Origin: Candidatus Parepulonipiscium sp. PG-Nuni2H_MBin01
Lineage (GTDB): Bacteria; Bacillota; Clostridia; Lachnospirales; Cellulosilyticaceae
Direction: 5' to 3'
Length of the DNA: 51,722 nt
Assembly (NCBI GenBank): GCA_001994995.1
Contig: MDJM01000080.1
Coordinates: 1 to 51,722 of the forward strand
Part shown: in pieces, positions 14,286 through 21,979 of the stretch
How positions within the stretch are numbered: the first letter of the stretch is position 1
Layout of the letters: the number at the start of each line of letters is the position of its first letter
Notes under the pieces: model-generated
What the model was told of the DNA's origin: nothing
Databases searched by the model: none
The model's input: the letters and a program-made list of their open reading frames with translations, nothing else
Translations under genes and position numbers: made by a program

Positions 14286-15773
14286 ATGAACGGATTTATA
14301 AAAATACACAAAAAGATGATATATAGTTGGTTATGGGACACGCCTTGCGATGTACAGCGATGGCTGTATTTGGTGTCCAAAGCAAACTGGACACCACGAG
14401 AAATAAAATTATCGGGTAAGATTAAAACAATCCCCCGAGGGACCTTTCATACGTCGTTGGTAAAACTAGCACAGACATGGAAGATAAATGAACGGACAGT
14501 AACAAAATTTCTGAAATTATTATCATCCGCGGACATGATAAAGACTGAAATGTCATCCTGTGGCACAACGATAACTATTACAAACTATAACAGCTATCAA
14601 AGTGAGGATAGTGTAGGATGGGTAAAACTCGATAGGGATATAATAGAAGACAGTTTTAGTAAACATACTAATCTGTTCTATAACTATGTGTGTAAATTAT
14701 TTTCTAAAATTTCAGTGCCTAAAATGGAGCATAATGTACACAGTGATATGCAGAGCGATATACAGAGCGATATACAGAGCGATATACAGAGCGATGTACA
14801 GAGCGGTATGCAGAGCGGTGTACACCGCGGTAGGTCCACAACTAAGATAAAAAAGATAGATAAGATATCCCAAGATAATATAAAAAGTAAAGATAATAAA
14901 AATATAGTAAAGACAAACAAACTAACAAACATGTTGAAAAAACAATTCGTTGTTAATAAAAAGCATACTAACGTAAATAACGATAATACTCTTACTGAGG
15001 ACACTTATACTAATATAAGTAATATATTAAAATTTGAATTAGATATAAAAAAACCATCTAGAGCTATGATTACTAACTTAGTAGACTTTGATACAGAATT
15101 AATAAGCAAAGCCTGTGATGTAACTATGCTTAATCCTAATGTTAATAACACTTATAGTTATATGTTAGGAGTACTAGCTAACTGGAAACAACATGGTGTA
15201 TCTACTACTGATGCTATTGAGCACTATAATAATTCATATGACCAACAGAAGCAAAAAGTTAAAGCAGTTAATAAAATAATATCAAAGACACAGCCTTTCT
15301 ATGCGATGTCAAGTCATAACTTAGATTATGATGAAATTGATAAACTAGAAATGGCTTATCATAATAAGATACGCCAACAAGTTCTTGGCGAAATTACTGA
15401 AACTGCTACTAATTTAGATGATATTAATAACGAATTAGCTAAAGCTATTGATACTGATGCTAGTGATGCTGTTATAGAAGCATTAGCTTATAAAAAAATA
15501 GAAGCATTAGATGCAAAAAAAATAGAAGAGCACAATACTTTTGATTTTAACGACTGGTACAATAAGATTTATGATGACTTATTACTAGTCTATGAAGGGT
15601 ACGAAAGTCATTTAAAGAATACTGACACGTGGGATGAATCCGCAGAAGAGAATCTATACGCTAAATTTTGTGATAAAGTCAATCAATTAAGAGCAACAAG
15701 GGATAGTAGAGATATTGCACTAGTAGAAGCTTTAGCAGTATCAGACTTTTACGATTTAAGCGCAAAATGTTAA
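14286..15773 (+). CDS. DnaD-like phage replication (replisome organiser) protein
   Basis: A 495-residue protein. The first 100 residues form a winged helix of the replisome-organiser type (LSGKIKTIPRGTFHTSLVKLAQTWKINERTVTKFLKLLSSADMIKTE), followed by TNYNSYQ, a common linker motif in these phage proteins. Residues 152-183 are a Ser-Asp-x-Gln repeat encoded by a 12-bp DNA repeat. Residues about 240-310 (KPSRAMITNLVDFDTELISKACDVTML...YSYMLGVLANW) resemble the DnaD C-terminal domain that loads helicase. The remaining 180 residues are acidic and helical with no assignment. AGAAGGGGT precedes the ATG. A separate helicase loader was not seen, so the protein may depend on the host loader. Confidence 0.75.
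   Translation: MNGFIKIHKKMIYSWLWDTPCDVQRWLYLVSKANWTPREIKLSGKIKTIPRGTFHTSLVKLAQTWKINERTVTKFLKLLSSADMIKTEMSSCGTTITITNYNSYQSEDSVGWVKLDRDIIEDSFSKHTNLFYNYVCKLFSKISVPKMEHNVHSDMQSDIQSDIQSDIQSDVQSGMQSGVHRGRSTTKIKKIDKISQDNIKSKDNKNIVKTNKLTNMLKKQFVVNKKHTNVNNDNTLTEDTYTNISNILKFELDIKKPSRAMITNLVDFDTELISKACDVTMLNPNVNNTYSYMLGVLANWKQHGVSTTDAIEHYNNSYDQQKQKVKAVNKIISKTQPFYAMSSHNLDYDEIDKLEMAYHNKIRQQVLGEITETATNLDDINNELAKAIDTDASDAVIEALAYKKIEALDAKKIEEHNTFDFNDWYNKIYDDLLLVYEGYESHLKNTDTWDESAEENLYAKFCDKVNQLRATRDSRDIALVEALAVSDFYDLSAKC
14739..14834. repeat. Eight 12-bp tandem repeats inside the replication gene (possible origin iterons)
   Basis: Units of 12 bp, consensus CAGAGCGATATA, run in phase with codons: three perfect copies (14751-14786) flanked by five variants. 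Replication origins of temperate phages often lie inside the initiator gene as short iterons (lambda O, many Firmicute phages). AT-rich DNA follows directly (about 14840-14970). Simple repeat expansion in a linker is the alternative. Confidence 0.7.
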
Positions 15774-15901
15774 TTACTAAAATTTTGGCTGTAAATTTAC
15801 CAAATCGCTAGTTGTAACTTCCACTTGTATATATGTATATTTACTGATATAATATATATATCGGAAATGAGCGGACCATAGTGGCAAGGGGAGGCGACTA
15901 T

Positions 15902-16252
15902 ATGAAACAAGAGTTAAAAAAATATAGGAAAACGATAGAAGTATTAGAAAGCAAAAAAAAATTACTTGTAGAACTATCATCAGCAGTTACAACTAATATT
16001 ATAAATTGTAACGAGCAACAATTAGTTGCTCAAATAGTAGAGCTGCAGAATTGGGTAGCTCAAATGGATATGCTAATAAATTGTTTAGCGCCAGCATACA
16101 GTGTAATTTTAAAATATAAATATGTAGATGGTCATACTTGGGACTATATTGCTCAAGTAACCAATCAATCTGTATCTAACTGTATCAGATTAGAACAGCA
16201 CGCAATTAATAGTATTTTAGACGTGTTATCAGTGGATACAATCGCTAGTTAA
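15902..16252 (+). CDS. ArpU/RinA-like late transcription regulator
   Basis: A 116-residue protein with an N-terminal coiled coil (ELKKYRKTIEVLESKKKLLVEL) and a C-terminal sigma-region-4-like helix-turn-helix (ILKYKYVDGHTWDYIAQVTNQSVSNCIRLEQHAIN). This is the layout of the small regulators of phage late genes in Firmicutes (ArpU, RinA, XtrA-like). ATG 15902 is chosen because GGGGAGG lies eight bases before it; a longer frame begins at GTG 15881. It is the last gene of the rightward early operon and faces the end of the leftward late operon. It is the best candidate for switching on the structural genes, whose leader begins near 33,350. Confidence 0.8.
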   Translation: MKQELKKYRKTIEVLESKKKLLVELSSAVTTNIINCNEQQLVAQIVELQNWVAQMDMLINCLAPAYSVILKYKYVDGHTWDYIAQVTNQSVSNCIRLEQHAINSILDVLSVDTIAS

Positions 16253-16261
16253 TATAAAAAT

Positions 16262-16297
16262 ATTATATGAGCAGCACCCTTTTGCACTACTCATATA
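16262..16297 (-). terminator. Terminator of the late operon
   Basis: On the minus strand TATATGAGTAGTGC pairs, with G-U steps, with GCTGCTCATATA around an AAAAGGG-type loop and is followed by ATATTTTTAT. It lies just after the amidase stop, between convergent operons. Confidence 0.6.
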
Positions 16298-16303
16298 TAA
16301 AAG

Positions 16304-17023
16304 TTAAATTACTGTAACTGTAGGTAAGTTATTCTCATAAGAAATTTTGATTTTATCGTCTGCTAAGTCTTTCAGGCGGATGTAAGTAACGCCGGACAAA
16401 ATTTGTCCGCTTACTGATTTAACATTACCGTTTACATCTATTTGTATAATGTTCTCAGGGGATGTAGTAATGTTATTGTTATTTAAATTAAACTCACTTT
16501 TCAAGACATCTATTACAGATGAAATTATTTTAAATTTATAATCTGGGGTTAGGATTTTGTTGAGTTCAGCTAAGTTGTCAATAAATCCTACCTCAATTAA
16601 AATGGCTTGCATATTTGAGCATCGTAGCACATGTAAGTCTTGGCGCTGTTTTGCACCGCGATTAGTTGCCCCCGTCGCATCGCAAATTGCGTTACAGATG
16701 AGTTGTGATAGAGTCGCATCTGTGTAATATAATACTTCGACTCCGTCTGCTTTGCCTTTGTAGGCCTCGCCAGCTGCGTTTACATGTATGCTTATATACA
16801 AGTCTGCGCCTAAGGCGTTTGCTCGATTTGTTCGTTCTTGTAGGGTAATTATGTCGTCTTCGCTATTGCGTGACATATATGTTGTTACGCCAAGCGCTTT
16901 TAGAGCGCTTTCTAATTCAATAGCATAATCTAATGCTATTGGTGATTCGTATTGTCCATCGGATGATACTGCACCGCGGTCCCAAGTGGAATTTCGGTGC
17001 CCTGCATCTATATATATCTTCAT
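16304..17023 (-). CDS. N-acetylmuramoyl-L-alanine amidase (endolysin)
   Basis: A 239-residue endolysin that cleaves the amide bond between N-acetylmuramic acid and L-alanine in peptidoglycan. The amidase_3 domain (1-175) has the zinc ligands His8 (IDAGHR), a Glu in the YESPIALDYAIELE helix and the His of ISIHVNA, plus the catalytic Glu of ILIEVGF. The last 45 residues (NVKSVSGQILSGVTYIRLKDLAD...) look like half of a copper amine oxidase-type stalk domain, probably the wall-binding part, and echo the stalk of the YHYH protein. It is the last gene of the late operon. No holin is adjacent, so how it reaches the wall is unclear. Confidence 0.93.
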   Translation of the reverse strand: MKIYIDAGHRNSTWDRGAVSSDGQYESPIALDYAIELESALKALGVTTYMSRNSEDDIITLQERTNRANALGADLYISIHVNAAGEAYKGKADGVEVLYYTDATLSQLICNAICDATGATNRGAKQRQDLHVLRCSNMQAILIEVGFIDNLAELNKILTPDYKFKIISSVIDVLKSEFNLNNNNITTSPENIIQIDVNGNVKSVSGQILSGVTYIRLKDLADDKIKISYENNLPTVTVI

Positions 17024-17044
17024 GTATGTGCTCCTTATATGTTG

Positions 17045-18238
17045 TTATGGGCGACTTACTAGTACGCCATTGATAAATACTGTGTATGCAAAACAATTTG
17101 ATAAATTTGCACTTATAATGCCATTATAAACTCTACAATTATGTACTATGCCTGGGTCTTTGCCTTCAAGGTTGGCTTGGGAACAAATTGCTAATGCCCC
17201 GGTAAATTTGTTATATGCATCAGGTAATTGTAGTAATGTTAAATCAGCACTTTGAGTAAATGCATTACTAAGCGTTGCTATTTGACAATTAATGTATAGT
17301 GTGTTATTTGTCAAATAACAATTTTGCCAAGTTATATGATAGGGACTTGTTAATGTTACCTTATCTTGTGGATATATATCAATGCCACTTAAATTATCAC
17401 TTAAGTTTTTGGCAGTTAGCACTTTATCATCATTGATATAAATATCATGTGTTGTAATAATACCTGCTTGTTTACTATGAGATAATGTTATTTCTGCCGC
17501 GACGCTACCTATTGTACCGTTTGGCAACACAAAAGTACTGTCTTGCATGTTGTTTAATGTTAACTCAAAACTATTAGTAATTTCAATTTGTAAATTTACT
17601 CTGGATTGCTCGTTCGCATTACTGTTCCAGAGAATTTCCACGTAAGAACTATCATATATCCCCCCCTCTATGATGCGGATGGCTTGGATGGGGATTGCAC
17701 TAGTATAGGTACTACAATTTAGCACAGTTATTTTGTTGCTACTATTAGTACCATGCACAGAGCTAACCAAAAATGACAATGTTTGATGACGACTAGGCGT
17801 ACGTTCGTATATTGTAATGGTACCTAGCATGCACTGATTACCTGTTGCTATGCGGTACCATCCAGGCTCTAAATAATCCGTAAATTTTAAATATTGTCTA
17901 TTAGCCTTATGCTCAATATCTATATTACCCATACTATCTTGTATTAGTTGCTCAACAGCTGTAAATTTATTAGACAATTTGTTAGCTGACCAAGTTGCAT
18001 TTAAATTATTAGTAGCACTATCATCAAGTAGAGTATGCCAAATAGCGCCACCATCATTATATGTTAACAATTGACCTGATTTGCCGCCATCTGGTATGTG
18101 TTTCGTAGCTGTTGCTGCATGCGTCGCATTTAGCTGTATTGCATTATCCAACACAGCTGTATTATAATTTTGTTCATCGATATTGTATACATCATCTCCG
18201 CCTGGCATATACAAGTTTAAATAATCCGTTCTGGTCAT
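17045..18238 (-). CDS. Tail fibre / receptor-binding protein
   Basis: A 397-residue protein placed after the baseplate genes, where PBSX-type phages encode tail fibres. The N-terminus (TRTDYLNLYMPGGDDVYNIDEQNYNTAVLDNAI) is a conserved baseplate-attachment segment of such fibres. The rest is a beta-rich, Ser/Thr/Asn-rich region with no recognised enzyme motif. The C-terminal 120 residues (VTLTSPYHITWQNCYLTNNTLYINCQIA...) probably form the receptor-binding tip. GGAG precedes the ATG. No chaperone or second fibre gene is present, so host recognition would rest on this protein alone. Confidence 0.8.
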   Translation of the reverse strand: MTRTDYLNLYMPGGDDVYNIDEQNYNTAVLDNAIQLNATHAATATKHIPDGGKSGQLLTYNDGGAIWHTLLDDSATNNLNATWSANKLSNKFTAVEQLIQDSMGNIDIEHKANRQYLKFTDYLEPGWYRIATGNQCMLGTITIYERTPSRHQTLSFLVSSVHGTNSSNKITVLNCSTYTSAIPIQAIRIIEGGIYDSSYVEILWNSNANEQSRVNLQIEITNSFELTLNNMQDSTFVLPNGTIGSVAAEITLSHSKQAGIITTHDIYINDDKVLTAKNLSDNLSGIDIYPQDKVTLTSPYHITWQNCYLTNNTLYINCQIATLSNAFTQSADLTLLQLPDAYNKFTGALAICSQANLEGKDPGIVHNCRVYNGIISANLSNCFAYTVFINGVLVSRP

Positions 18239-18259
18239 AGCTTTTTTCTCCTGACTTTG

Positions 18260-18802
18260 TTATGTTCTAAACACTACTCGATTATTTTGGATAAATCGAT
18301 GTGAAAACTGCTGTAAATCATTATGTGTACGAGAGCGCAAATCATTATGCATAGTTTGCACAATCGTATAATCAATACCTAAGTGGGCGGGCTTTACCCC
18401 ATCAACTACCGTCATAATAGACGCTATTAAAGACTCTACATTATCAGATGAGTCAAGTTTAACCTCTATCCAATAGTCATTAAAGTGTTCAACAATTTCC
18501 GGATTACAACAATAATCCTCGATGATTTGTTTAATTAATGCTACTGTACTAATACCTTGTCCTTTAAGTCGTGTTAGTATCTGTGCCCTACGTAAGTCAT
18601 AACTTTGGTTTACGTTGGTAGCTAGGCCAACATATTGTTCCCAATTGGTTAAACTCCAAGTTGCTGTGCTAATAAATATTTGCTGAAGCAAATCTTCAAT
18701 GGCATCAGATAATAAATCTTTTGGTGAATTAATAGCATCTTGAATATCGTAAACTTGGTCGCTATCTTGGTAATTTGCAGGTAAATAATCAATTAACTTC
18801 AT
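18260..18802 (-). CDS. Baseplate protein, YmfQ (XkdU-like, DUF2313) family
   Basis: A 180-residue protein of the family that follows baseplate J in contractile-tail phages (XkdU in PBSX, gp48-type in Mu-like phages). Typical motifs are the start LIDYLPANYQDSDQVYDIQ, DLLSDAIEDLLQQIFISTATWSLTNWE, and the LRRAQILTRLKGQGISTVALIKQIIEDY block. Its start overlaps the end of the baseplate J gene by four bases (ATGA), so the two are translated together. It is thought to link wedge and fibre. Length is as expected. Confidence 0.85.
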   Translation of the reverse strand: MKLIDYLPANYQDSDQVYDIQDAINSPKDLLSDAIEDLLQQIFISTATWSLTNWEQYVGLATNVNQSYDLRRAQILTRLKGQGISTVALIKQIIEDYCCNPEIVEHFNDYWIEVKLDSSDNVESLIASIMTVVDGVKPAHLGIDYTIVQTMHNDLRSRTHNDLQQFSHRFIQNNRVVFRT

Positions 18803-19860
18803 AACACACCTAATTCGATTAAATTTATAATACCAGGCACCTGAATATCTTTGTCCCCAATAGTCAAATTGACATTTGAGTCATTTAGTTTAAAATATTG
18901 TACTTGGTCTACTCCGTTGCAATCATACAACAAAGATACACATCGGTAAATATCAATTACATTGGTGCGAAAAACACAATCTTTAATATATTGCTCGAAT
19001 CGTTCGGCGAATTCTGCTTGCACTGCTGATAAATTAGAATTTGGACTAATTGTTAATGCACAATCTACATTAATAAAAACCTCGTTTGGTGCGGCCACTG
19101 AGACACTAGCACCAATAGGTCGTGTGCCTTCAATGTAGTTATAAACTGTATCTAATACATCTTGGTCAAGTGCTCGTTTATCAGACGATATTGGCATAAC
19201 TAATACAGTGCCGTTGCCATTGTGCAAAGGATATACTCTAGCATCCGCTACTCCGTCTACTGCCATTGCCCATAGTCTATAGTGTGCTGCATTACCTGAT
19301 GTAGCGGGCGAACGCAGTTGTAGTAACACTCTGTCTCTTAGTGAATCATCGGACTCTATTCCAGTGCCGCCTAATGTAACAACTTTATTAGTTACAGATG
19401 TCACACCATTGATGGTTATTGGCAGTATACACAGCATTCCGGGCAATACATTATATTCATTTCCGATTGCTTTAGCAATGACAGGTACTGTTACTGTACC
19501 TGTTTCATCAATTGCCGCATCTTCTGTTGTCTCAAATAAAGTTGACGTGATAGTACTTACCAAACTCCCTCGCAAAATAGCTGTACCGCCTTTACCAGCA
19601 AAAGTAACATAACCGCTTGCATAGGTACCACTTTTGCGCTCAATACCATATTCCTTCGCTCTCATTTCAAGATAATTTTTTTCGGTAGTATCTAAAAACA
19701 TTAACTGTATGGATTTCATAATATTTTGATATGCATCTGCTAGTTCTAACGATATTGGACTTACCATGTCATTAGTAAATGACCCTTCTCTCGTATCGAT
19801 TGTATTAATCTTACTCAAAATTTGATGTTTAATTGATTCATAATTCATCTCACTATACAC
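18799..19860 (-). CDS. Baseplate J protein (XkdT-like)
   Basis: A 353-residue baseplate wedge protein of the gpJ/XkdT family. Seen: N-terminal INTIDTREGSFTNDMVSPISLELADAY, the central TAILRGSLVSTITSTLFET block, and SDDSLRDRVLLQLRSPATSGNAAHYRLWAMAVDGVADARVYPL, the family's signature region. GTG at 19860 is chosen as start because GAGGGGGTG lies eight bases upstream; it overlaps the end of the previous gene. It should assemble with the gp25-like and YmfQ-like proteins encoded beside it. Confidence 0.93.
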   Translation of the reverse strand: MYSEMNYESIKHQILSKINTIDTREGSFTNDMVSPISLELADAYQNIMKSIQLMFLDTTEKNYLEMRAKEYGIERKSGTYASGYVTFAGKGGTAILRGSLVSTITSTLFETTEDAAIDETGTVTVPVIAKAIGNEYNVLPGMLCILPITINGVTSVTNKVVTLGGTGIESDDSLRDRVLLQLRSPATSGNAAHYRLWAMAVDGVADARVYPLHNGNGTVLVMPISSDKRALDQDVLDTVYNYIEGTRPIGASVSVAAPNEVFINVDCALTISPNSNLSAVQAEFAERFEQYIKDCVFRTNVIDIYRCVSLLYDCNGVDQVQYFKLNDSNVNLTIGDKDIQVPGIINLIELGVL

Positions 19861-20284
19861 TCAAATTCACCCCCTCTAAACTAGTTGTCCCATACACTGT
19901 AACTAAATTACAATTTATTTCAAGCAGCCCTTTGTTAAAATCCATTGTGACATTTGTAATGGATTTAATATAAGGGTTTATCATTAAGCATTCTTTTACG
20001 TATCTTTCGCATTCTGCTTGCACATAAATTTTACTATAATTTTGTCCAATTAAGCTCTCAATTTCACTACCATAGTTATCACTGTAAATACGCCAGCGAT
20101 ACCTGTTTGTAAGCAAACTTTTGTAGCACCATGTCTGTATAGCATCGTTACCGTAGAGCATTACAATATCACCATTTGTAATAAGTGGTATGTTTTTAGA
20201 TACGTCCCATGCTACTTCTTTGTAAATCGGTAATTCATTGCCTTGTCCAGTACTTATATCGCCAAAAAACGGAAACAAACTCAT
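19853..20284 (-). CDS. Baseplate protein, XkdS-like (DUF2634, gp25-related)
   Basis: A 143-residue protein in the position of PBSX XkdS. Typical features are YKEVAWDVSKNIPLITNGDIVMLYGNDAIQTWCYKSLLTNRYRWRIYSDNYGSEIESLIGQ, which corresponds to the gp25/W baseplate wedge fold, and a C-terminal strand-rich end (GLLEINCNLVTVYG). GGTGGTG precedes the ATG. Proteins of this fold join the inner baseplate to the sheath start. Confidence 0.85.
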   Translation of the reverse strand: MSLFPFFGDISTGQGNELPIYKEVAWDVSKNIPLITNGDIVMLYGNDAIQTWCYKSLLTNRYRWRIYSDNYGSEIESLIGQNYSKIYVQAECERYVKECLMINPYIKSITNVTMDFNKGLLEINCNLVTVYGTTSLEGVNLSV

Positions 20285-20285
20285 A

Positions 20286-20546
20286 TCACACCACCTTACA
20301 TACCATTACAAATCGTTGTTTATCATTACTCATGAGCATTAGTACATCATCATCTACAGCATGACTATCTACTAACTTTTCATTTATAAGTATTTCGTTT
20401 TGTTTTAATACAATCCCCGCTACTTCTACTACGATGGGATTTGCTCCAATAATTTTACCAATAAAAAAAGTAGTCGGGTTGTTAAGTTCTGCTTGTGTAC
20501 GTATGATTTTTGCAAGAGTTATAAATGGATTATCTGCATTAGTCAT
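20286..20546 (-). CDS. Baseplate component, XkdR-like (DUF2577)
   Basis: An 86-residue beta-rich protein (MTNADNPFITLAKIIRTQAELNNPTTFF...). The start at 20546 is preferred over 20579 because GAGGAAA lies nine bases upstream and it overlaps the end of the hub gene (ATGACTAA). DUF2577 proteins sit between the LysM/hub proteins and gp25-like proteins in PBSX-type tails, and the residues GKIIGANPIVVEVAGIVLKQNEILIN fit an OB-like fold. Exact role in the baseplate is not known. Confidence 0.75.
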   Translation of the reverse strand: MTNADNPFITLAKIIRTQAELNNPTTFFIGKIIGANPIVVEVAGIVLKQNEILINEKLVDSHAVDDDVLMLMSNDKQRFVMVCKVV

Positions 20547-21534
20547 CAGCTGTTTCCTCGCTTCCAGCAGTTTTATCATCAGCTATATTGTGGTAATTAA
20601 GTACAAGCTTATTTGTATAGGTCCCGTTTCTAAATGTGTGATAATCTTCATCTATATAAAAAATGCCATTCAGCCCAGTATAATCTTCTTTAACTGTAAT
20701 TTTTTTCCCAGTGACATAACTAATATCTCCAACATTTTCTACAGTAATTTTATGTGTAATACCTTGCAATAGTGACTTAGCAAGAGTTTCGTAGTCTTCA
20801 TCATCTTTATATTTTAAGTACTCACTTAAGGAACCAAAGTGATTATACTCAAAATCATTTATTATTGTTGTTACTAGATTATCGTTAGCATTGTATACAT
20901 TAACAGCATTAATCATACCATCTAGACTTTCAGATGCTTCAGCAGTATATAAATTTACTCCGCCGGATAAAGGCGCTCTGACTTCTGTTGAACCTTTTTT
21001 TATAACATTTAATTGATTATTAGTAAATATTATCATAAATTTGTCTGCTGTAGAGCTTAAATTATAGCTACTGATTATAATATCAGCTAAATTTTGATTA
21101 ATAAAAATGCGGCTTATTGGGTTGCCTGTTGTGATTAAATTACCAATATTTATACCAAAATCGCTACAAATTTTAGTAGTAATAACATCAGGAGTTAAGT
21201 CCTTAAATTTATAACTTACAAAATTTTTCGTAAGATATATGCCAAAATCAGTACAATATACATTAATCTTAGCAGTATTAGTAACTTTTGTCCTGTCCCA
21301 TACTACGCCGTAAAAAATTATTTCTCCATCCACTATTACTTTTATATGCTCTCCTAAATTTACGGCAATTACAAATGTTGATAAATCCTCTATATGTTTT
21401 ATGATATAAAAGTCAAGTCGTCTGGTACAGCATCTATAATCACCAGATATTGTAAGTCCTCCTATAATAGATGTTATATCGACTTGATGGCCAGTGGAAT
21501 CTATTTTAATTATTTGCATATTATGGTCTGGCAT
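20539..21534 (-). CDS. Tail hub protein, XkdQ-like (late control D family)
   Basis: A 331-residue hub protein. The N-terminal region (SIIGGLTISGDYRCCTRRLDFYI...NLGEHIKVIVDGEIIFYGVVWDRTK) and the downstream TDFGIYLTKNFVSYKFKDLTPDVITTKICSDFGI are typical of XkdQ. The C-terminal half has the ISYVTGKKITVKEDYTGLNGIFYIDEDYHTFRNG block. These proteins form the trimeric or hexameric base on which the tube starts, like T4 gp27. AGGAGG precedes the ATG. It shows no lysozyme or peptidase domain. Confidence 0.85.
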   Translation of the reverse strand: MPDHNMQIIKIDSTGHQVDITSIIGGLTISGDYRCCTRRLDFYIIKHIEDLSTFVIAVNLGEHIKVIVDGEIIFYGVVWDRTKVTNTAKINVYCTDFGIYLTKNFVSYKFKDLTPDVITTKICSDFGINIGNLITTGNPISRIFINQNLADIIISSYNLSSTADKFMIIFTNNQLNVIKKGSTEVRAPLSGGVNLYTAEASESLDGMINAVNVYNANDNLVTTIINDFEYNHFGSLSEYLKYKDDEDYETLAKSLLQGITHKITVENVGDISYVTGKKITVKEDYTGLNGIFYIDEDYHTFRNGTYTNKLVLNYHNIADDKTAGSEETADD

Positions 21535-21979
21535 TATTTCCTCCTATTGTAGTTTCAGCAGTATTTACGTTAGGAGCATGCATTTTTACATATTCAGCTA
21601 GGGTTATTTGATATGTAATATCTCCGTTATCATGTTGGCTTTCACCCCATTTGATTGATTGTACTATCATCTGTGCATTTATTTTAGTGATATTTTCATC
21701 TGCGATAATTAATCTAACTATATCTTTATTATCAACATGTGCTTGTATTACTTTAACGTAATATAACGGATTAGCATATAATCTACTAGATGCAAAGTAA
21801 TAATCTCGACAGGGGAATATGCCTGATATAACTATAGTCTTTAGTTTTTTGTACCCTATAACGTGGACGTTGCCTAATCCAACGGATTCTATAGTTTGTA
21901 TATCCCTACTATCATCAATTTCATACGATGAGGGCGTTACTGGCAGTAATAATCCATTTATCCTAAATTCAAATTTCAA
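21521..21979 (-). CDS. Tail protein, XkdP-like, lacking LysM
   Basis: A 152-residue protein located between tape measure and hub, as XkdP is in PBSX. It has the family start FEFRINGLLLPVTPSSYEIDDSRDIQTIESVGLGNVHVIGYKKLKTI and the WGESQHDNGDITYQITLAEY end. PBSX XkdP is longer and carries a C-terminal LysM domain; here the protein stops before it. TTG is the start codon, with GGAGGTG six bases before it, and the start overlaps the tape-measure stop. It probably joins the tube end to the hub. Confidence 0.8.
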   Translation of the reverse strand: MKFEFRINGLLLPVTPSSYEIDDSRDIQTIESVGLGNVHVIGYKKLKTIVISGIFPCRDYYFASSRLYANPLYYVKVIQAHVDNKDIVRLIIADENITKINAQMIVQSIKWGESQHDNGDITYQITLAEYVKMHAPNVNTAETTIGGNNARP

